A stretch of 25,176 nt of DNA from Moraxella bovis (GTDB lineage: Bacteria > Pseudomonadota > Gammaproteobacteria > Pseudomonadales > Moraxellaceae): contig NZ_MUXV01000050.1 in NCBI RefSeq assembly GCF_002014975.1, positions 1 to 25,176 of the forward strand, written 5' to 3'. The translations under genes were made by a program, and so were the position numbers. Under the pieces are notes generated by a model, which had not been told where the DNA came from, made no database searches, and was given only the letters and a program-made list of their open reading frames with translations. Each line of letters starts with the position of its first letter. Position 1 is the first letter of the stretch. Below, piece after piece: positions 7,094 through 15,892 of this stretch.

Positions 7094-7573
7094 ATGAAAA
7101 CCAAAGCCATGCTTATTTTATCAATACTTTTATTATCATTTACCCTAACCGCCTGCGACCCATTTAAAGGTCTAAGAGGCTACGGTCAAAAAGCAGGGGC
7201 AAATGGCAAATCAAAGAGATTTAAAAATGCTCGAGGTGAGGCGAGGTTTGATTGTCAAAAAGGATTTATACATGCTCATGAAGGAAATAGCTATCTAGAA
7301 AAACACGGTCTCCCCCTAGAAATCGGCGGTAACTTTATCTGCGATGGCGACACCCCCAAACTCCCCAAAGACTGTCAAGGTCGGGAGATTCGTAGTGAGG
7401 CGGAATTAAATGCTTTTACAACCAAACACCAATTACCCTTAGCTTTAAATGACTTTATTTGTAAAAATGGTGTTCCTACCATTCCTGTTAAAGATTTAGA
7501 ATACTGGAAACGCCATGAATCTATCATGCCCACCTGCAAAGACAGCCATGGTCGTAAACGCCCTTGTGTATAA
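7094..7573 (+). CDS. Six-cysteine lipoprotein, copy 3 (candidate Tle1 immunity)
   Basis: A 159-residue lipoprotein with lipobox LTAC (Cys21) and the six cysteines of copies 1 and 2. It is more diverged: the central block reads LEIGGNFICDGDTPKLPKDC and then REIRSEAELNAF, and the end CKDSHGRKRPCV differs at one position. Signal peptide and N-terminal 35 residues are nearly the same as copy 2. The 18 bases after its stop match those after copy 2 (7574 to 7591 against 5107 to 5124), showing that copies 2 and 3 are a duplicated unit including 3' flank. It has a strong AAGGAG site but I see no convincing promoter of its own. Probable orphan immunity against a further Tle1 variant. Confidence 0.82.
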   Translation: MKTKAMLILSILLLSFTLTACDPFKGLRGYGQKAGANGKSKRFKNARGEARFDCQKGFIHAHEGNSYLEKHGLPLEIGGNFICDGDTPKLPKDCQGREIRSEAELNAFTTKHQLPLALNDFICKNGVPTIPVKDLEYWKRHESIMPTCKDSHGRKRPCV

Positions 7574-7597
7574 TATTGTGGTATGATGTTGTCGTCA

Positions 7598-7619
7598 TGT
7601 AGGGGCTACAACCCCTACA
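7598..7619. repeat. Perfect 8-bp inverted repeat (hairpin)
   Basis: TGTAGGGG and CCCCTACA flank a six-base loop (CTACAA). The stem is GC-rich and could form a hairpin in RNA from either strand. There is no run of T directly after it on the plus strand, so a classical intrinsic terminator is not clear; it may help separate the lipoprotein gene from the structural operon, or be a copy of a dispersed palindromic repeat. Confidence 0.5.
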
Positions 7620-7700
7620 CTCACGCTCGTACAGTCAAAAAAGAGGATTGGGGCGAACGTTTTAACCCAAGTGTGGCTGTATAAATTTTAATAATAATTG

Positions 7701-7729
7701 TTGTTATTTTGTTCTAAATGATGTATGAT
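7701..7729 (+). promoter_or_regulatory. Promoter of the T6SS structural operon
   Basis: TTGTTA (7701 to 7706) and TATGAT (7724 to 7729) are separated by exactly 17 bases and match sigma-70 boxes well. The region between 7574 and 7823 has no gene and is AT-rich around this site. A start about base 7736 would give a leader of nearly 90 bases before the first gene at 7824. All genes from there to tssC are on the same strand with small gaps or overlaps, so this is the likely main promoter. Confidence 0.6.
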
Positions 7730-7823
7730 TTTATAGGGTGATTTAGACATCTATTTGATGTGGTCGGGTGGCTTCTTTTGTTTGATTTATTATGAGCATA
7801 GCAACGTTGATGATTGGTAAAGT

Positions 7824-8300
7824 ATGGTTAAACGCAAAAATATATTAGGAATATTGTGTTGTGTGTTATGTATGACGACCGCACACGCCAACACTGGGGC
7901 ATCAGAAGATAAGGCAAGGCAGTATGCTCGCCAAGCCATTTTTGAGAGCTTAGCAGAGGCAGATAGAGAGCTCACCGCAGAGGAGAGACAGATTGAGGAT
8001 GAGATTGTCAAGGCATATTTGATTCTGCAAAAGGAGCATGAGCAGTCACTGACACACTTACAAAGGGCTCAGACCCCAGCAACCACAGACAGTCAAAATA
8101 ATGAACTTCTGGCAAAAAAATTATTAGAACTCAAACAGTCAATGTATGAGTTTTTTTTGGATAGAAATTTTGGCATGGAGCATCGTTCTGCTTTGGTTTA
8201 TCCTGATGATTCACCCGATAAGACAGCAGTGGATGATGAGACATTAGAAGGTCAGACGAACCAGACCAACCATGAGGATGACAAGGCAGATGAAAAATAA
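7824..8300 (+). CDS. Exported protein of unknown function, first gene of T6SS operon
   Basis: A 158-residue protein with a signal peptide (MVKRKNILGILCCVLCMTTAHA, cleavage probably after Ala22), then a charged helical segment rich in Glu, Lys and Gln (about 28 to 110) and an acidic tail (DDSPDKTAVDDETL to the end). I do not recognise the family. It is the first gene after the operon promoter and overlaps the next gene, which also encodes an exported protein with an acidic end. Position directly ahead of tssJ, tssK, tssL and tssM suggests a periplasmic accessory of the membrane complex, but nothing in the sequence gives a biochemical role. The ribosome site is weak. Confidence 0.75.
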   Translation: MVKRKNILGILCCVLCMTTAHANTGASEDKARQYARQAIFESLAEADRELTAEERQIEDEIVKAYLILQKEHEQSLTHLQRAQTPATTDSQNNELLAKKLLELKQSMYEFFLDRNFGMEHRSALVYPDDSPDKTAVDDETLEGQTNQTNHEDDKADEK

Positions 8301-8898
8301 GTTAATATCCCAAAGCTTTACACGCAGTTGGGTTTTACTGCCAAAGATGATGTTGCTAGGACTGCTGACGACATCGACCATCGCAGTGGCTGATCTAGAT
8401 GAGGAATACTTTATCGCCCATCAAGTGGCTCAGTCCCATCAAATCCCAGGTCTTCTAAAAGGCGATACCGAGACTCTGGTCAATGAAGTGCTTGCCGAGC
8501 TTATCAAAACCCATAAGCAAAAAGAAATCATCAAACAGTACTACGAGGACAAAGCGACTTCACCCATGCTAAAACAGAGCATGGTAGAGGCTGTATCTTC
8601 ATCTGAGTTTGACTCTTGGTTGAATGAAAAAATCGCTACCATTTATATGGATTTGTATAATGTGGCACAGCTTAGGCAGATGTACAAAGACAGTCGCACC
8701 CAAGGTGATGCAGATAAACCCTCTGATGACATGGCGGTTTATTTGTCACAGTACATTCAGTCAAGCCTCTCTTATGAACACAAAAAAGAACTTCAAGAGC
8801 AGTTATTTTTAACAAAACTCAAAGAAGCCACCCAAAACATCTTAGACCAACACGCCAAGCCTGATAATACAGATAAGGATGATGATGAATATTATTAA
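8272..8898 (+). CDS. Exported protein of unknown function, second gene of T6SS operon
   Basis: Up to 208 residues, with a signal peptide ending around STIAVA and the mature part beginning DLDEEYF. Start codons at 8272, 8278 and 8290 are all in frame; 8290 gives the most normal signal peptide (MKNKLISQS). The mature protein is helical and charged; one part (LYNVAQLRQMYKDS) faintly recalls the helices of DUF2059 proteins, but this is too weak to name it. It ends in an acidic tail (DKDDDEYY), like its upstream neighbour. It overlaps both neighbours (29 bases with the first gene, 14 with tssJ at 8885), so the three are co-translated. Likely a periplasmic partner of the T6SS envelope complex; role unknown. 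Confidence 0.75.
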   Translation: MRMTRQMKNKLISQSFTRSWVLLPKMMLLGLLTTSTIAVADLDEEYFIAHQVAQSHQIPGLLKGDTETLVNEVLAELIKTHKQKEIIKQYYEDKATSPMLKQSMVEAVSSSEFDSWLNEKIATIYMDLYNVAQLRQMYKDSRTQGDADKPSDDMAVYLSQYIQSSLSYEHKKELQEQLFLTKLKEATQNILDQHAKPDNTDKDDDEYY

Positions 8899-9628
8899 AC
8901 GCACAAAAGGTCTGTGGAGTATCTTATTACCCATCATGACTCTGTATGGCTGTGCTTCTTTGCCGTCAAGTGATGACAAAGCACCCTCTGAGATTGACGT
9001 GGTTTTGATGTCTGACGCCGACATCAATGAGGATGTGTTGGGTGTTGCCTCACCTGTTCGTCTAACATTATTACAGCTAAGTTCTGAGATACAGTTTAGA
9101 CAACTGCCACAAATGGCGAGTGATGATAAGTCTTATGATGAGCTTTTGGGCGGAAGCATGCTTGAACAGACTGATGTCACCCTAAGACCTGACGAGCTTT
9201 TAGAATTCAAGCTCCCCCTAAATGACAAAACTAAATACCTAGGAGTGGCGACAGCTTATCGTGATGAGTCAAATGATTGGAAGCAATCTCTACAAAAGCA
9301 GGATAAACGCTGGTATCAAGTTAGGGACAATCATTTTTTATACTTGCATGTTCAGCCACAGGGCGTGGTTCAGTTATCCAAACAAGAAGCTTTGAGTAAA
9401 ATGCTTGCCTTTAAACTCAAAGAGCAAGGCAAGAGCATGGAGGATTTTAAAAGACTCACCAAGCGTGAGCAAGACAAAGCATTAAAAAAACTTGAAAAAG
9501 CACTTGAAGAATCTGCACCTGCTGACATGTCAAAGGGCTATTTTTCGTCACCCAGGCCAAAGCTGGATGCGGTTGATGTCTTAGGGGATGGTAAAACTGC
9601 TACGGATAAAGCATTGATGGCGGATTGA
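8885..9628 (+). CDS. tssJ: TssJ outer-membrane lipoprotein with extended C-terminus
   Basis: The N-terminus is a lipoprotein signal with Cys23 (MTLYGC). The following segment carries the TssJ pattern: an Asn-containing start (DADINEDVLG), the strand PVRLTLLQLSS, the FRQL element and the end strand YLGVATAYRDES. TssJ anchors the TssJLM membrane complex at the outer membrane and binds the periplasmic end of TssM. Three ATG codons stand in a row (8879, 8882, 8885); the AAGGA at 8875 to 8879 is best placed for the third. At about 248 residues it is longer than usual TssJ proteins (about 150 to 180); roughly 90 extra residues rich in Lys, Glu and Leu follow the beta sandwich. Confidence 0.85.
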   Translation: MNIIKRTKGLWSILLPIMTLYGCASLPSSDDKAPSEIDVVLMSDADINEDVLGVASPVRLTLLQLSSEIQFRQLPQMASDDKSYDELLGGSMLEQTDVTLRPDELLEFKLPLNDKTKYLGVATAYRDESNDWKQSLQKQDKRWYQVRDNHFLYLHVQPQGVVQLSKQEALSKMLAFKLKEQGKSMEDFKRLTKREQDKALKKLEKALEESAPADMSKGYFSSPRPKLDAVDVLGDGKTATDKALMAD

Positions 9629-9661
9629 TATGATTTTTATATTTTTACAAGAGGTGAGCGT

Positions 9662-10996
9662 ATGATTGATTTTAAGGTTGTTTGGGGAGAGGGCACGTTA
9701 ATCTCACCTCAGCATTTTCAACAGCAAGAGCGTTATTTTGAGACACTGATTAATAATTTTGCACTCAATAAAAACCATCATTGGGGTTTTAAAAACTTGG
9801 ATTTTAATGAATCCGCCAAGGAAATGGGTATTTTAGAAGTGGCACAGGTCAGCGGTTTTTTTAAAAATGGCTTGTATTTTGAAGAGACTTCTCAAAGCTG
9901 TCCAAGATTAAAGATAGAAATCCCGCCAAACATAGAATCCGAAACCGTGTATTTGGCGTGGTCAAATGAGTCTGTATACCAGCAAAACTATGCCATGATT
10001 GATGATGCTGATGGCATAAATGCTCAGTATATCCTGCACGGTATTGAGCTGTCAGATGCTACCGAATTAAATTCTGCCAAAAGACAGGTCGTCGTTGCCA
10101 ATAAAAACTTACGTTTGGTATTATCAAGCCAGCTTGGTGATGGCATGATTCACCTGCCTGTTGCCAAGATTTTATCAAGCAACGCCAACGGCGAATATTT
10201 TCTGGACAAGACATTCATCCCACCATTTTTGAACGTGAACAAAAATGAGATTCTAGCCAATCATCATCAAGAGTTGCATGGTATATTAAAACAGCGTATT
10301 CAATCCTTGACTGGGGTTTTGACCAACCCATCTCTAATGACAAGTAATGACGTCAGAGACTTCCTGTTTTTACAGACCCTTAATCGCTATCAGGCTTATA
10401 TGCACCATACTGCCACATTGCCTGTGATACATCCTTGTGAATTATATGAAAGTTGGTTAAAACTCTATGGTGACTTAAGCACGTTCGAGCCAACCAAAAT
10501 GAACTTGGCATTGCCGAGTTACCACCATGATAATCTCAAAGAGTGTTATGCTGAACTCATGGCGTTGCTAAAACAGGCTCTGTCGATTGTGCTAGAACAA
10601 AAAGCCATTCTCATTCCGTTTGAGATGACTGATGAGACGACTCGAGTTGCCATTACACCTGATAAGTCACTGCTTAATAACTGCCGTTTTGTATTGGCGG
10701 TGAATGCCAATATCCAGCCGGAGACATTAAGACAGACACTGCCAGCGACCATCAAGATTGGCTCTGTTGAAAAAATCAAAGATTTGGTGGCTTATCATCT
10801 GCCTGGGGTCAAGGTCAATGCATTGGCAACGGCACCCAGAGAGCTCCCGTATTATGCAGGGTTTAGCTACTTTGAGCTTGATAAGACTTCTGAGCTGTGG
10901 GCGGATTTGCACCAATCATCAGGCATGGCACTACATCTGGCGGGCGAATTTCCAGAGTTACAAATCGAATTTTGGGCAATCAAACCTGTTTATTAA
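9662..10996 (+). CDS. tssK: TssK baseplate protein
   Basis: A 444-residue protein, the normal TssK length. The N-terminus VVWGEGTLISPQHFQQQERYFE is the family signature. TssK is the trimeric baseplate subunit that links the TssEFG wedges to the cytoplasmic parts of TssL and TssM. The ribosome site GAGGTG stands 6 bases ahead of the ATG. It lies between tssJ (33-base gap) and tssL (56-base gap), the order tssJ-tssK-tssL-tssM being common in T6SS clusters. No unusual feature seen. Confidence 0.95.
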   Translation: MIDFKVVWGEGTLISPQHFQQQERYFETLINNFALNKNHHWGFKNLDFNESAKEMGILEVAQVSGFFKNGLYFEETSQSCPRLKIEIPPNIESETVYLAWSNESVYQQNYAMIDDADGINAQYILHGIELSDATELNSAKRQVVVANKNLRLVLSSQLGDGMIHLPVAKILSSNANGEYFLDKTFIPPFLNVNKNEILANHHQELHGILKQRIQSLTGVLTNPSLMTSNDVRDFLFLQTLNRYQAYMHHTATLPVIHPCELYESWLKLYGDLSTFEPTKMNLALPSYHHDNLKECYAELMALLKQALSIVLEQKAILIPFEMTDETTRVAITPDKSLLNNCRFVLAVNANIQPETLRQTLPATIKIGSVEKIKDLVAYHLPGVKVNALATAPRELPYYAGFSYFELDKTSELWADLHQSSGMALHLAGEFPELQIEFWAIKPVY

Positions 10997-11052
10997 TCAA
11001 ACAGGCATGATGAGTTAAGTTATGATAATAATGCATTTAAATAGGACAAATC

Positions 11053-12312
11053 ATGCAAACGGTCAGATTTGAAGAAATTGAGACAGGATTATCCAGTCAG
11101 CAGAGTGCCTCTATCAATGCTGATGACAGCAATCCTTTGGTGAAATCAGCCATTCCCTTGTTTGCGATAGCCTCTCAGATGAAGTACTACTATAGCAATC
11201 TGGGGAGTGCAGAAGTATTAAAACATCTAAAAGCACAGATTGAGGTTTTTGAAGAGCAGTCTGAGGGTATGGGTGTGCGTTATGAGACGGTTCGTGCTGC
11301 CAGATATTGTTTATGCACGCTGCTTGATGAATTTGCCGCCAAGCATGGTTGGGCGGATCAAGAGTGGATGGCAAACAGTCTGTTGGTCACGTTTCATAGT
11401 GAGACGTGGGGTGGCGAGCAGTTTTTTGCCATGTTGGATAAAATCAAGGCAGAGCCCCAAAAAAATCTTAACTTAATTGAGTTTATGTACTATTGTTTGG
11501 TTATTGGGTATATGGGCAAATATCAAGTGCTCAATAATGGACAGGTCAGCGTTCACAACCTCAAAAAAGAGCTGGAAAAACTCATCGCCAAATACAAGTC
11601 ATTGCCCTCATCGCCATTGTTGATGGATAAGTCATCAGCAGGCGAGCTAAGCGGTATTGGAAATAAGGTGGTGCCTATTTGGGTAATGGCACTGGCTTTT
11701 GGTTTGCTTTTATTGGGGCTTTATAAAATCTTTGATTATCAGCTTACAAACAGAACAGACGACATCAATCAATCCATACAAGCACTAACCATTCCCGTCA
11801 AACAAGACACGCCCGTTGCAAGCACACAACCAAGAAGGCTGACACCGCTACTCAAAAATGAGATTGAAAGCGGGCTTATTGAGGTCAGTGAGACGCCAAC
11901 AGCAAGCAAGATTACCATCTTGGGCGATGAGCTATTTGCTTCAGGCTCAGACAAGATAGAAGATAGATTTTTCCCTGTATTGGCAAGTGTGAGCCAAGCC
12001 CTAAATATCGTCCATGGTCAGATTATTGTCTCAGGCTATACTGACGATAGACCAATCAGTAGTTCGGCTTACCCCTCTAACTGGCACTTATCACAAGGAA
12101 GGGCGGATGCAGTTAAGCAGATTTTGCTCAGATATATTGAAGATGCTTCTCGAGTGCGTTCTGAGGGTAAAGGCGATCAAAATCCTGTACTGCCTAATGA
12201 TTCCGAATTAAACAGAGCGAAAAATCGCAGAGTAGAAATCATTGTGTATTTGAATGAAGGCTCGCCATCGCTACAAGATACTGAAGGCACGCAAATTAAC
12301 ACAATGCAATAA
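11053..12312 (+). CDS. tssL: TssL (DotU domain with C-terminal OmpA-like peptidoglycan-binding domain)
   Basis: A 419-residue protein. Residues about 25 to 190 form the cytoplasmic DotU/TssL helical domain (CLCTLLDEFAA, then LVTFHSETWGGEQFF). One membrane segment follows (VPIWVMALAFGLLLLGLYKI, about 206 to 226). From about 290 there is an OmpA-like domain: the strand ITILGDELFASGS, then VSGYTDD and NWHLSQGRADAVKQIL, and NRRVEII near the end, with the residues that hold peptidoglycan in this family. This is a TssL that anchors itself to the cell wall, so no separate peptidoglycan anchor such as TagL is required. The ATG has an AGGA 8 bases upstream. tssM follows after 10 bases. Confidence 0.95.
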   Translation: MQTVRFEEIETGLSSQQSASINADDSNPLVKSAIPLFAIASQMKYYYSNLGSAEVLKHLKAQIEVFEEQSEGMGVRYETVRAARYCLCTLLDEFAAKHGWADQEWMANSLLVTFHSETWGGEQFFAMLDKIKAEPQKNLNLIEFMYYCLVIGYMGKYQVLNNGQVSVHNLKKELEKLIAKYKSLPSSPLLMDKSSAGELSGIGNKVVPIWVMALAFGLLLLGLYKIFDYQLTNRTDDINQSIQALTIPVKQDTPVASTQPRRLTPLLKNEIESGLIEVSETPTASKITILGDELFASGSDKIEDRFFPVLASVSQALNIVHGQIIVSGYTDDRPISSSAYPSNWHLSQGRADAVKQILLRYIEDASRVRSEGKGDQNPVLPNDSELNRAKNRRVEIIVYLNEGSPSLQDTEGTQINTMQ

Positions 12313-12322
12313 TGGGGTAATA

Positions 12323-15300
12323 ATGAACTTTTTGTCGATGATAAATGTTGGGATGCTATGGGGTGGATTTGGGGCGGTATCTCTAATTTCCATGATTTGG
12401 TTTGGGGGTGCTTATCTTCAGATAGGCACATGGAAGCCTTTGGCGCCAACTTGGGTAAAAGTCTTGTTAAGTTGCCTTATTATACTGGTGGTAATCGGGG
12501 TAAATGTCTATAAATGGTATAAACAAAGACAGCTTAACAAACACGTCATGGAAGAGCTAAAAGCCAGCGACCTATCCTCTGATGATAAAGCAGTCAATAA
12601 AAACAAAATCACCGAACAGTTCAATTCGGTGGATTTGATTTTGCAAAAGCATAATGACACACAAAACAAAAATCTCGTACAAAGACTATTTACGGATAAA
12701 AAAGGTTACATCTATCAAAAACCTTGGTTTTTGTTGGTAGGTGCTTCAGGCGTTGGAAAGACCACCTCTATTCTAAATTCGGGGTTAAAATTCCCCATTG
12801 GCACCGTGGATAATACTTCTAGATTGGCAGGCACACAAGATTGTGACTGGTTTTTGACGGATGATGCGGTACTGATTGATACAGCAGGTAGATTCGTTGA
12901 GCAGGACAACCAGTCAAAAAACAGTGATGACTGGCAGGAGTTACTCCATCTATTAAAGCGGTGCCGTACCAAACAGCCTATCAATGGGCTGGTGTTGATG
13001 ATTGGGGCGGACGACATCATGAAAAATGATGAGCAGTATCTAGAAAGCCAGCTGTCCGAATTTAGAATTAGATTGCAAGAGGTGCAAAACACATTTAACA
13101 TCAGCTTCCCATTTTATGTGGTCATTAATAAAATTGACCTCATTACTGGTTTTGGGCAGTATTTTAATTATCTTACCGAAGAGGATAGAAATAAGGTATT
13201 TGGCATTACTTTGGATGTTTTGTCCGATAATTCGGCAGAAAAGATAAATATCATCACCAAAAAATTAGACGACATCGCAGAATCCATTGAGTTAAATATA
13301 TTTAACAGTGTGGCATATAACAATCAGCAGAATGAACCATCAGATTTGGCATTGTCTTTTGCCTCAGAATTTGCTGACTTTACCACGCACCTAAAAAGCT
13401 ATCTCAAAAAACTCCTAAATTTGTCAAAATACGATGCCATGCTTCATTTGGGCGGGGTTTATTTTACCAGTTCTGCTCAGCAGGAAATGGGGGAGATGAC
13501 TCATGCCAATCCCAAATACCAACTGCAATCCAAATACATCCAAGACAATAACGGCTTAATGTTTGGTTCAAAGCCTTATTTTATTAATCATTTTTACCAT
13601 TTTGTTTTGATGGAGGCGTCCAATTTGGCAGGGACGGACGCTTCTTGGCTCAAGAAGCAAAGAATGATTTATTGGGGATTGTGCTTGTTATTGTCAGTAT
13701 TAACCATTGCGTGTGCGGTGATTTTTGTCAAGGCTTTCTTCAAGAACTCGGCATATCTTGACAAGGTGGAGAAAAACACCCAAGAGGCTCATGCCGTCTC
13801 AAGCTCGGTGGATGGTAGTAATGCCTTGGCAGTACTTGATTTTGCCAACAAAGTTAGGGTTATCCCCAATCGTGACATATCAGCAGAGCTAACCCAAAAA
13901 AGTTTTTTGGGCTATGTTGGTCTAAATGATTATGACAGGATTTATGCCACCTCACAACAAAAATATCGTTCGCTTATTGAGGGGAGTTTGAACGAACTCA
14001 TCTCCACCACCATCAAAGAGAAGCTCAAAAATAACACCACCCAAGGCTCTTTGGCGGGACTATATCAAAATCTAAAAGCCTATCTCATGCTTTATAATCA
14101 TAAGCATTATGATGGCAAATTTATCGCCGGATGGGTGCAGTCCAACTTACCTAATGAAGCATTTGAGTCAAACGCTGATAACTTTGAGCAGTTAAAGCAA
14201 ATATTGATTGACAAAAAAATCACGCCAAAAGATCCCCAAGATTTGGCGATGATAAATAAAGCCCGAGAGATATTGGCAGGGCAGGATATTGGTAATGTGG
14301 TCTATGCCGATTTGATAGGATATACCCAAACTCTTGACACCAAAGGCATGCCGTCCGTATCTTTTGTGTCCATGGGTGGTTCTGCCACGCAAAGCTTATT
14401 TCGCAGGATAAGTGGCAAGACATTGAATTCTCCCATGCCAGTACTGTACACAAAATATGGCTATCAGAACCTGTTTTTGCCTTATGTAAATACTCGCCTA
14501 GATAATTTTTATAATACAGAAAATTGGGTCATGCCAAGCAATGATTTTTTTGCCTCAAAAGAGCAGGTGTTGTCAGATATTTATCAAAAATACACCAATG
14601 ACTATATCACCTATTGGCAACAGTACATTGCAGACATTAGGATGTTAGAACCAAAAAATTTACAACAAACCATCGTCATGTCAAAGCAGTTATCAGAAAA
14701 AAACTCTTCTTTGGCAGGCATTATCCGTGGTATTTATGATAATACCAACCTTGTGGAGGAGGTTGCCAAGCCAACACCTGATGTTGCCAACGATGCCACG
14801 GCGAACACAGGGCAGGAAGCCAAGCAGGGCAAGGAAGCTGTGATGCAGGCTAAAAAGACCGCCAAGACCAACGAAACTTCTGCTCAGATGAGAGGCTATC
14901 TGCAGGATGTGGCAACTCATTTTTCTCAATTTCATGTATTAGCCCAAAGCAGTGAAGGCATGCCATCTCAGTTGGATGAAATTGCCAAATCAATCAATGA
15001 CTTGTATGTGTATTTGGTGGCATTGCAGATGAGCATGCAAAACAATGATGCGCTGATGCCTGATAACAAGCCAGTCATTAACTATCAGGCTCAGGTCAGT
15101 CGTCTGCCTGACCCATTTAGACCTATGTTAGACCAATTTGTGGGGCAGATCTCCCAAACGAGCAAAGACTATCAACAAACCTATAAAGACGAGCAAGCAC
15201 AAGCCGTCATCGAAGAGCAAAAAAAAACGGTACTGTCCATCGCTGAACAACAAGATGCCCATGTCAGGCAAGGCTGTGAAAGCTTAATTACTGGAAAGTA

Positions 15301-15892
15301 TCCTTTTGATAAATCAGCCTCTCAAGAAGTATCGCTTCAAGAGTTTGCCAAAGTATTTGGCTCGGAGGGTTTGTTTATGCAGACATTGCAGAGTAATATT
15401 TTGGTGAATGAGCGACTAAGCACCCCTTTTTTGTCGCTACTTGAAGGTTCGGATAGGCATAAACATTACCAAAATGCCCAAAAAATCAATACAAAATTTT
15501 TGGCGGGCTCCAAAAACCCTGCATTGGATTTTACGATGAAAATCATGGCGATGGATAAAGATATTAAAGAGCTGTCCGTAAGTTATGATGGTACGCAGAC
15601 CACCTATTATCATGGACCTCAAAAAAGCATCAAACTCTCTTGGCCATCAACGCAAAAAAGCATGACTCTAAAAGCCATGGATTTTAATAACCAAAGTCAT
15701 GGCTTGGAAGTAAAGGGTGATTGGTCTGTGTTTAGATTGATGGATAAAGCAAGTCGGATTATTAACACCAAAGACAACAAAGGGGTGATTGCAACCTTTG
15801 AATTAGATAAACATGAAGTACATATTGAGTTTAAGTCTATCTCTGGCACAAATCCTTTTTTACTTGGTGAGTTAAAGGGGTTTGTATGTTAG
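12323..15892 (+). CDS. tssM: TssM (IcmF-type inner-membrane protein)
   Basis: The frame opens earlier (ATG at 12254 inside tssL), but the start at 12323 is preferred: it follows the tssL stop, has GGGG upstream and begins right at the first hydrophobic stretch (MNFLSMINVGMLWGGFG). The product is 1189 residues. Two N-terminal membrane segments are followed by a cytoplasmic NTPase-like domain with an intact Walker A GASGVGKTT (140 to 148) and a likely switch motif DTAGRF; a third membrane segment (IYWGLCLLLSVLTIACAVIF, about 450) leads to the large periplasmic part that contacts TssJ. It forms the trans-envelope complex with TssJ and TssL. The stop overlaps tagF by 7 bases. The Walker motif is kept here, whereas some TssM proteins have lost it. 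Confidence 0.95.
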   Translation: MNFLSMINVGMLWGGFGAVSLISMIWFGGAYLQIGTWKPLAPTWVKVLLSCLIILVVIGVNVYKWYKQRQLNKHVMEELKASDLSSDDKAVNKNKITEQFNSVDLILQKHNDTQNKNLVQRLFTDKKGYIYQKPWFLLVGASGVGKTTSILNSGLKFPIGTVDNTSRLAGTQDCDWFLTDDAVLIDTAGRFVEQDNQSKNSDDWQELLHLLKRCRTKQPINGLVLMIGADDIMKNDEQYLESQLSEFRIRLQEVQNTFNISFPFYVVINKIDLITGFGQYFNYLTEEDRNKVFGITLDVLSDNSAEKINIITKKLDDIAESIELNIFNSVAYNNQQNEPSDLALSFASEFADFTTHLKSYLKKLLNLSKYDAMLHLGGVYFTSSAQQEMGEMTHANPKYQLQSKYIQDNNGLMFGSKPYFINHFYHFVLMEASNLAGTDASWLKKQRMIYWGLCLLLSVLTIACAVIFVKAFFKNSAYLDKVEKNTQEAHAVSSSVDGSNALAVLDFANKVRVIPNRDISAELTQKSFLGYVGLNDYDRIYATSQQKYRSLIEGSLNELISTTIKEKLKNNTTQGSLAGLYQNLKAYLMLYNHKHYDGKFIAGWVQSNLPNEAFESNADNFEQLKQILIDKKITPKDPQDLAMINKAREILAGQDIGNVVYADLIGYTQTLDTKGMPSVSFVSMGGSATQSLFRRISGKTLNSPMPVLYTKYGYQNLFLPYVNTRLDNFYNTENWVMPSNDFFASKEQVLSDIYQKYTNDYITYWQQYIADIRMLEPKNLQQTIVMSKQLSEKNSSLAGIIRGIYDNTNLVEEVAKPTPDVANDATANTGQEAKQGKEAVMQAKKTAKTNETSAQMRGYLQDVATHFSQFHVLAQSSEGMPSQLDEIAKSINDLYVYLVALQMSMQNNDALMPDNKPVINYQAQVSRLPDPFRPMLDQFVGQISQTSKDYQQTYKDEQAQAVIEEQKKTVLSIAEQQDAHVRQGCESLITGKYPFDKSASQEVSLQEFAKVFGSEGLFMQTLQSNILVNERLSTPFLSLLEGSDRHKHYQNAQKINTKFLAGSKNPALDFTMKIMAMDKDIKELSVSYDGTQTTYYHGPQKSIKLSWPSTQKSMTLKAMDFNNQSHGLEVKGDWSVFRLMDKASRIINTKDNKGVIATFELDKHEVHIEFKSISGTNPFLLGELKGFVC

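Noticed and set aside
7569..7574. TATAAT at the end of lipoprotein copy 3
   Set aside because: A perfect -10 sequence but without a -35 box at proper distance, and the bases are the conserved Cys-Val-stop codons plus one; the promoter at 7701 is better placed.
12254..12322. Longer tssM start at 12254
   Set aside because: It would overlap tssL by 59 bases and add polar residues before the first membrane segment; the ATG at 12323 has a ribosome site and normal position.
12715..13101. Antisense frame of 128 codons inside tssM
   Set aside because: It covers the Walker A region of tssM on the other strand, has no protein-like pattern or ribosome site and is a by-product of the coding strand.
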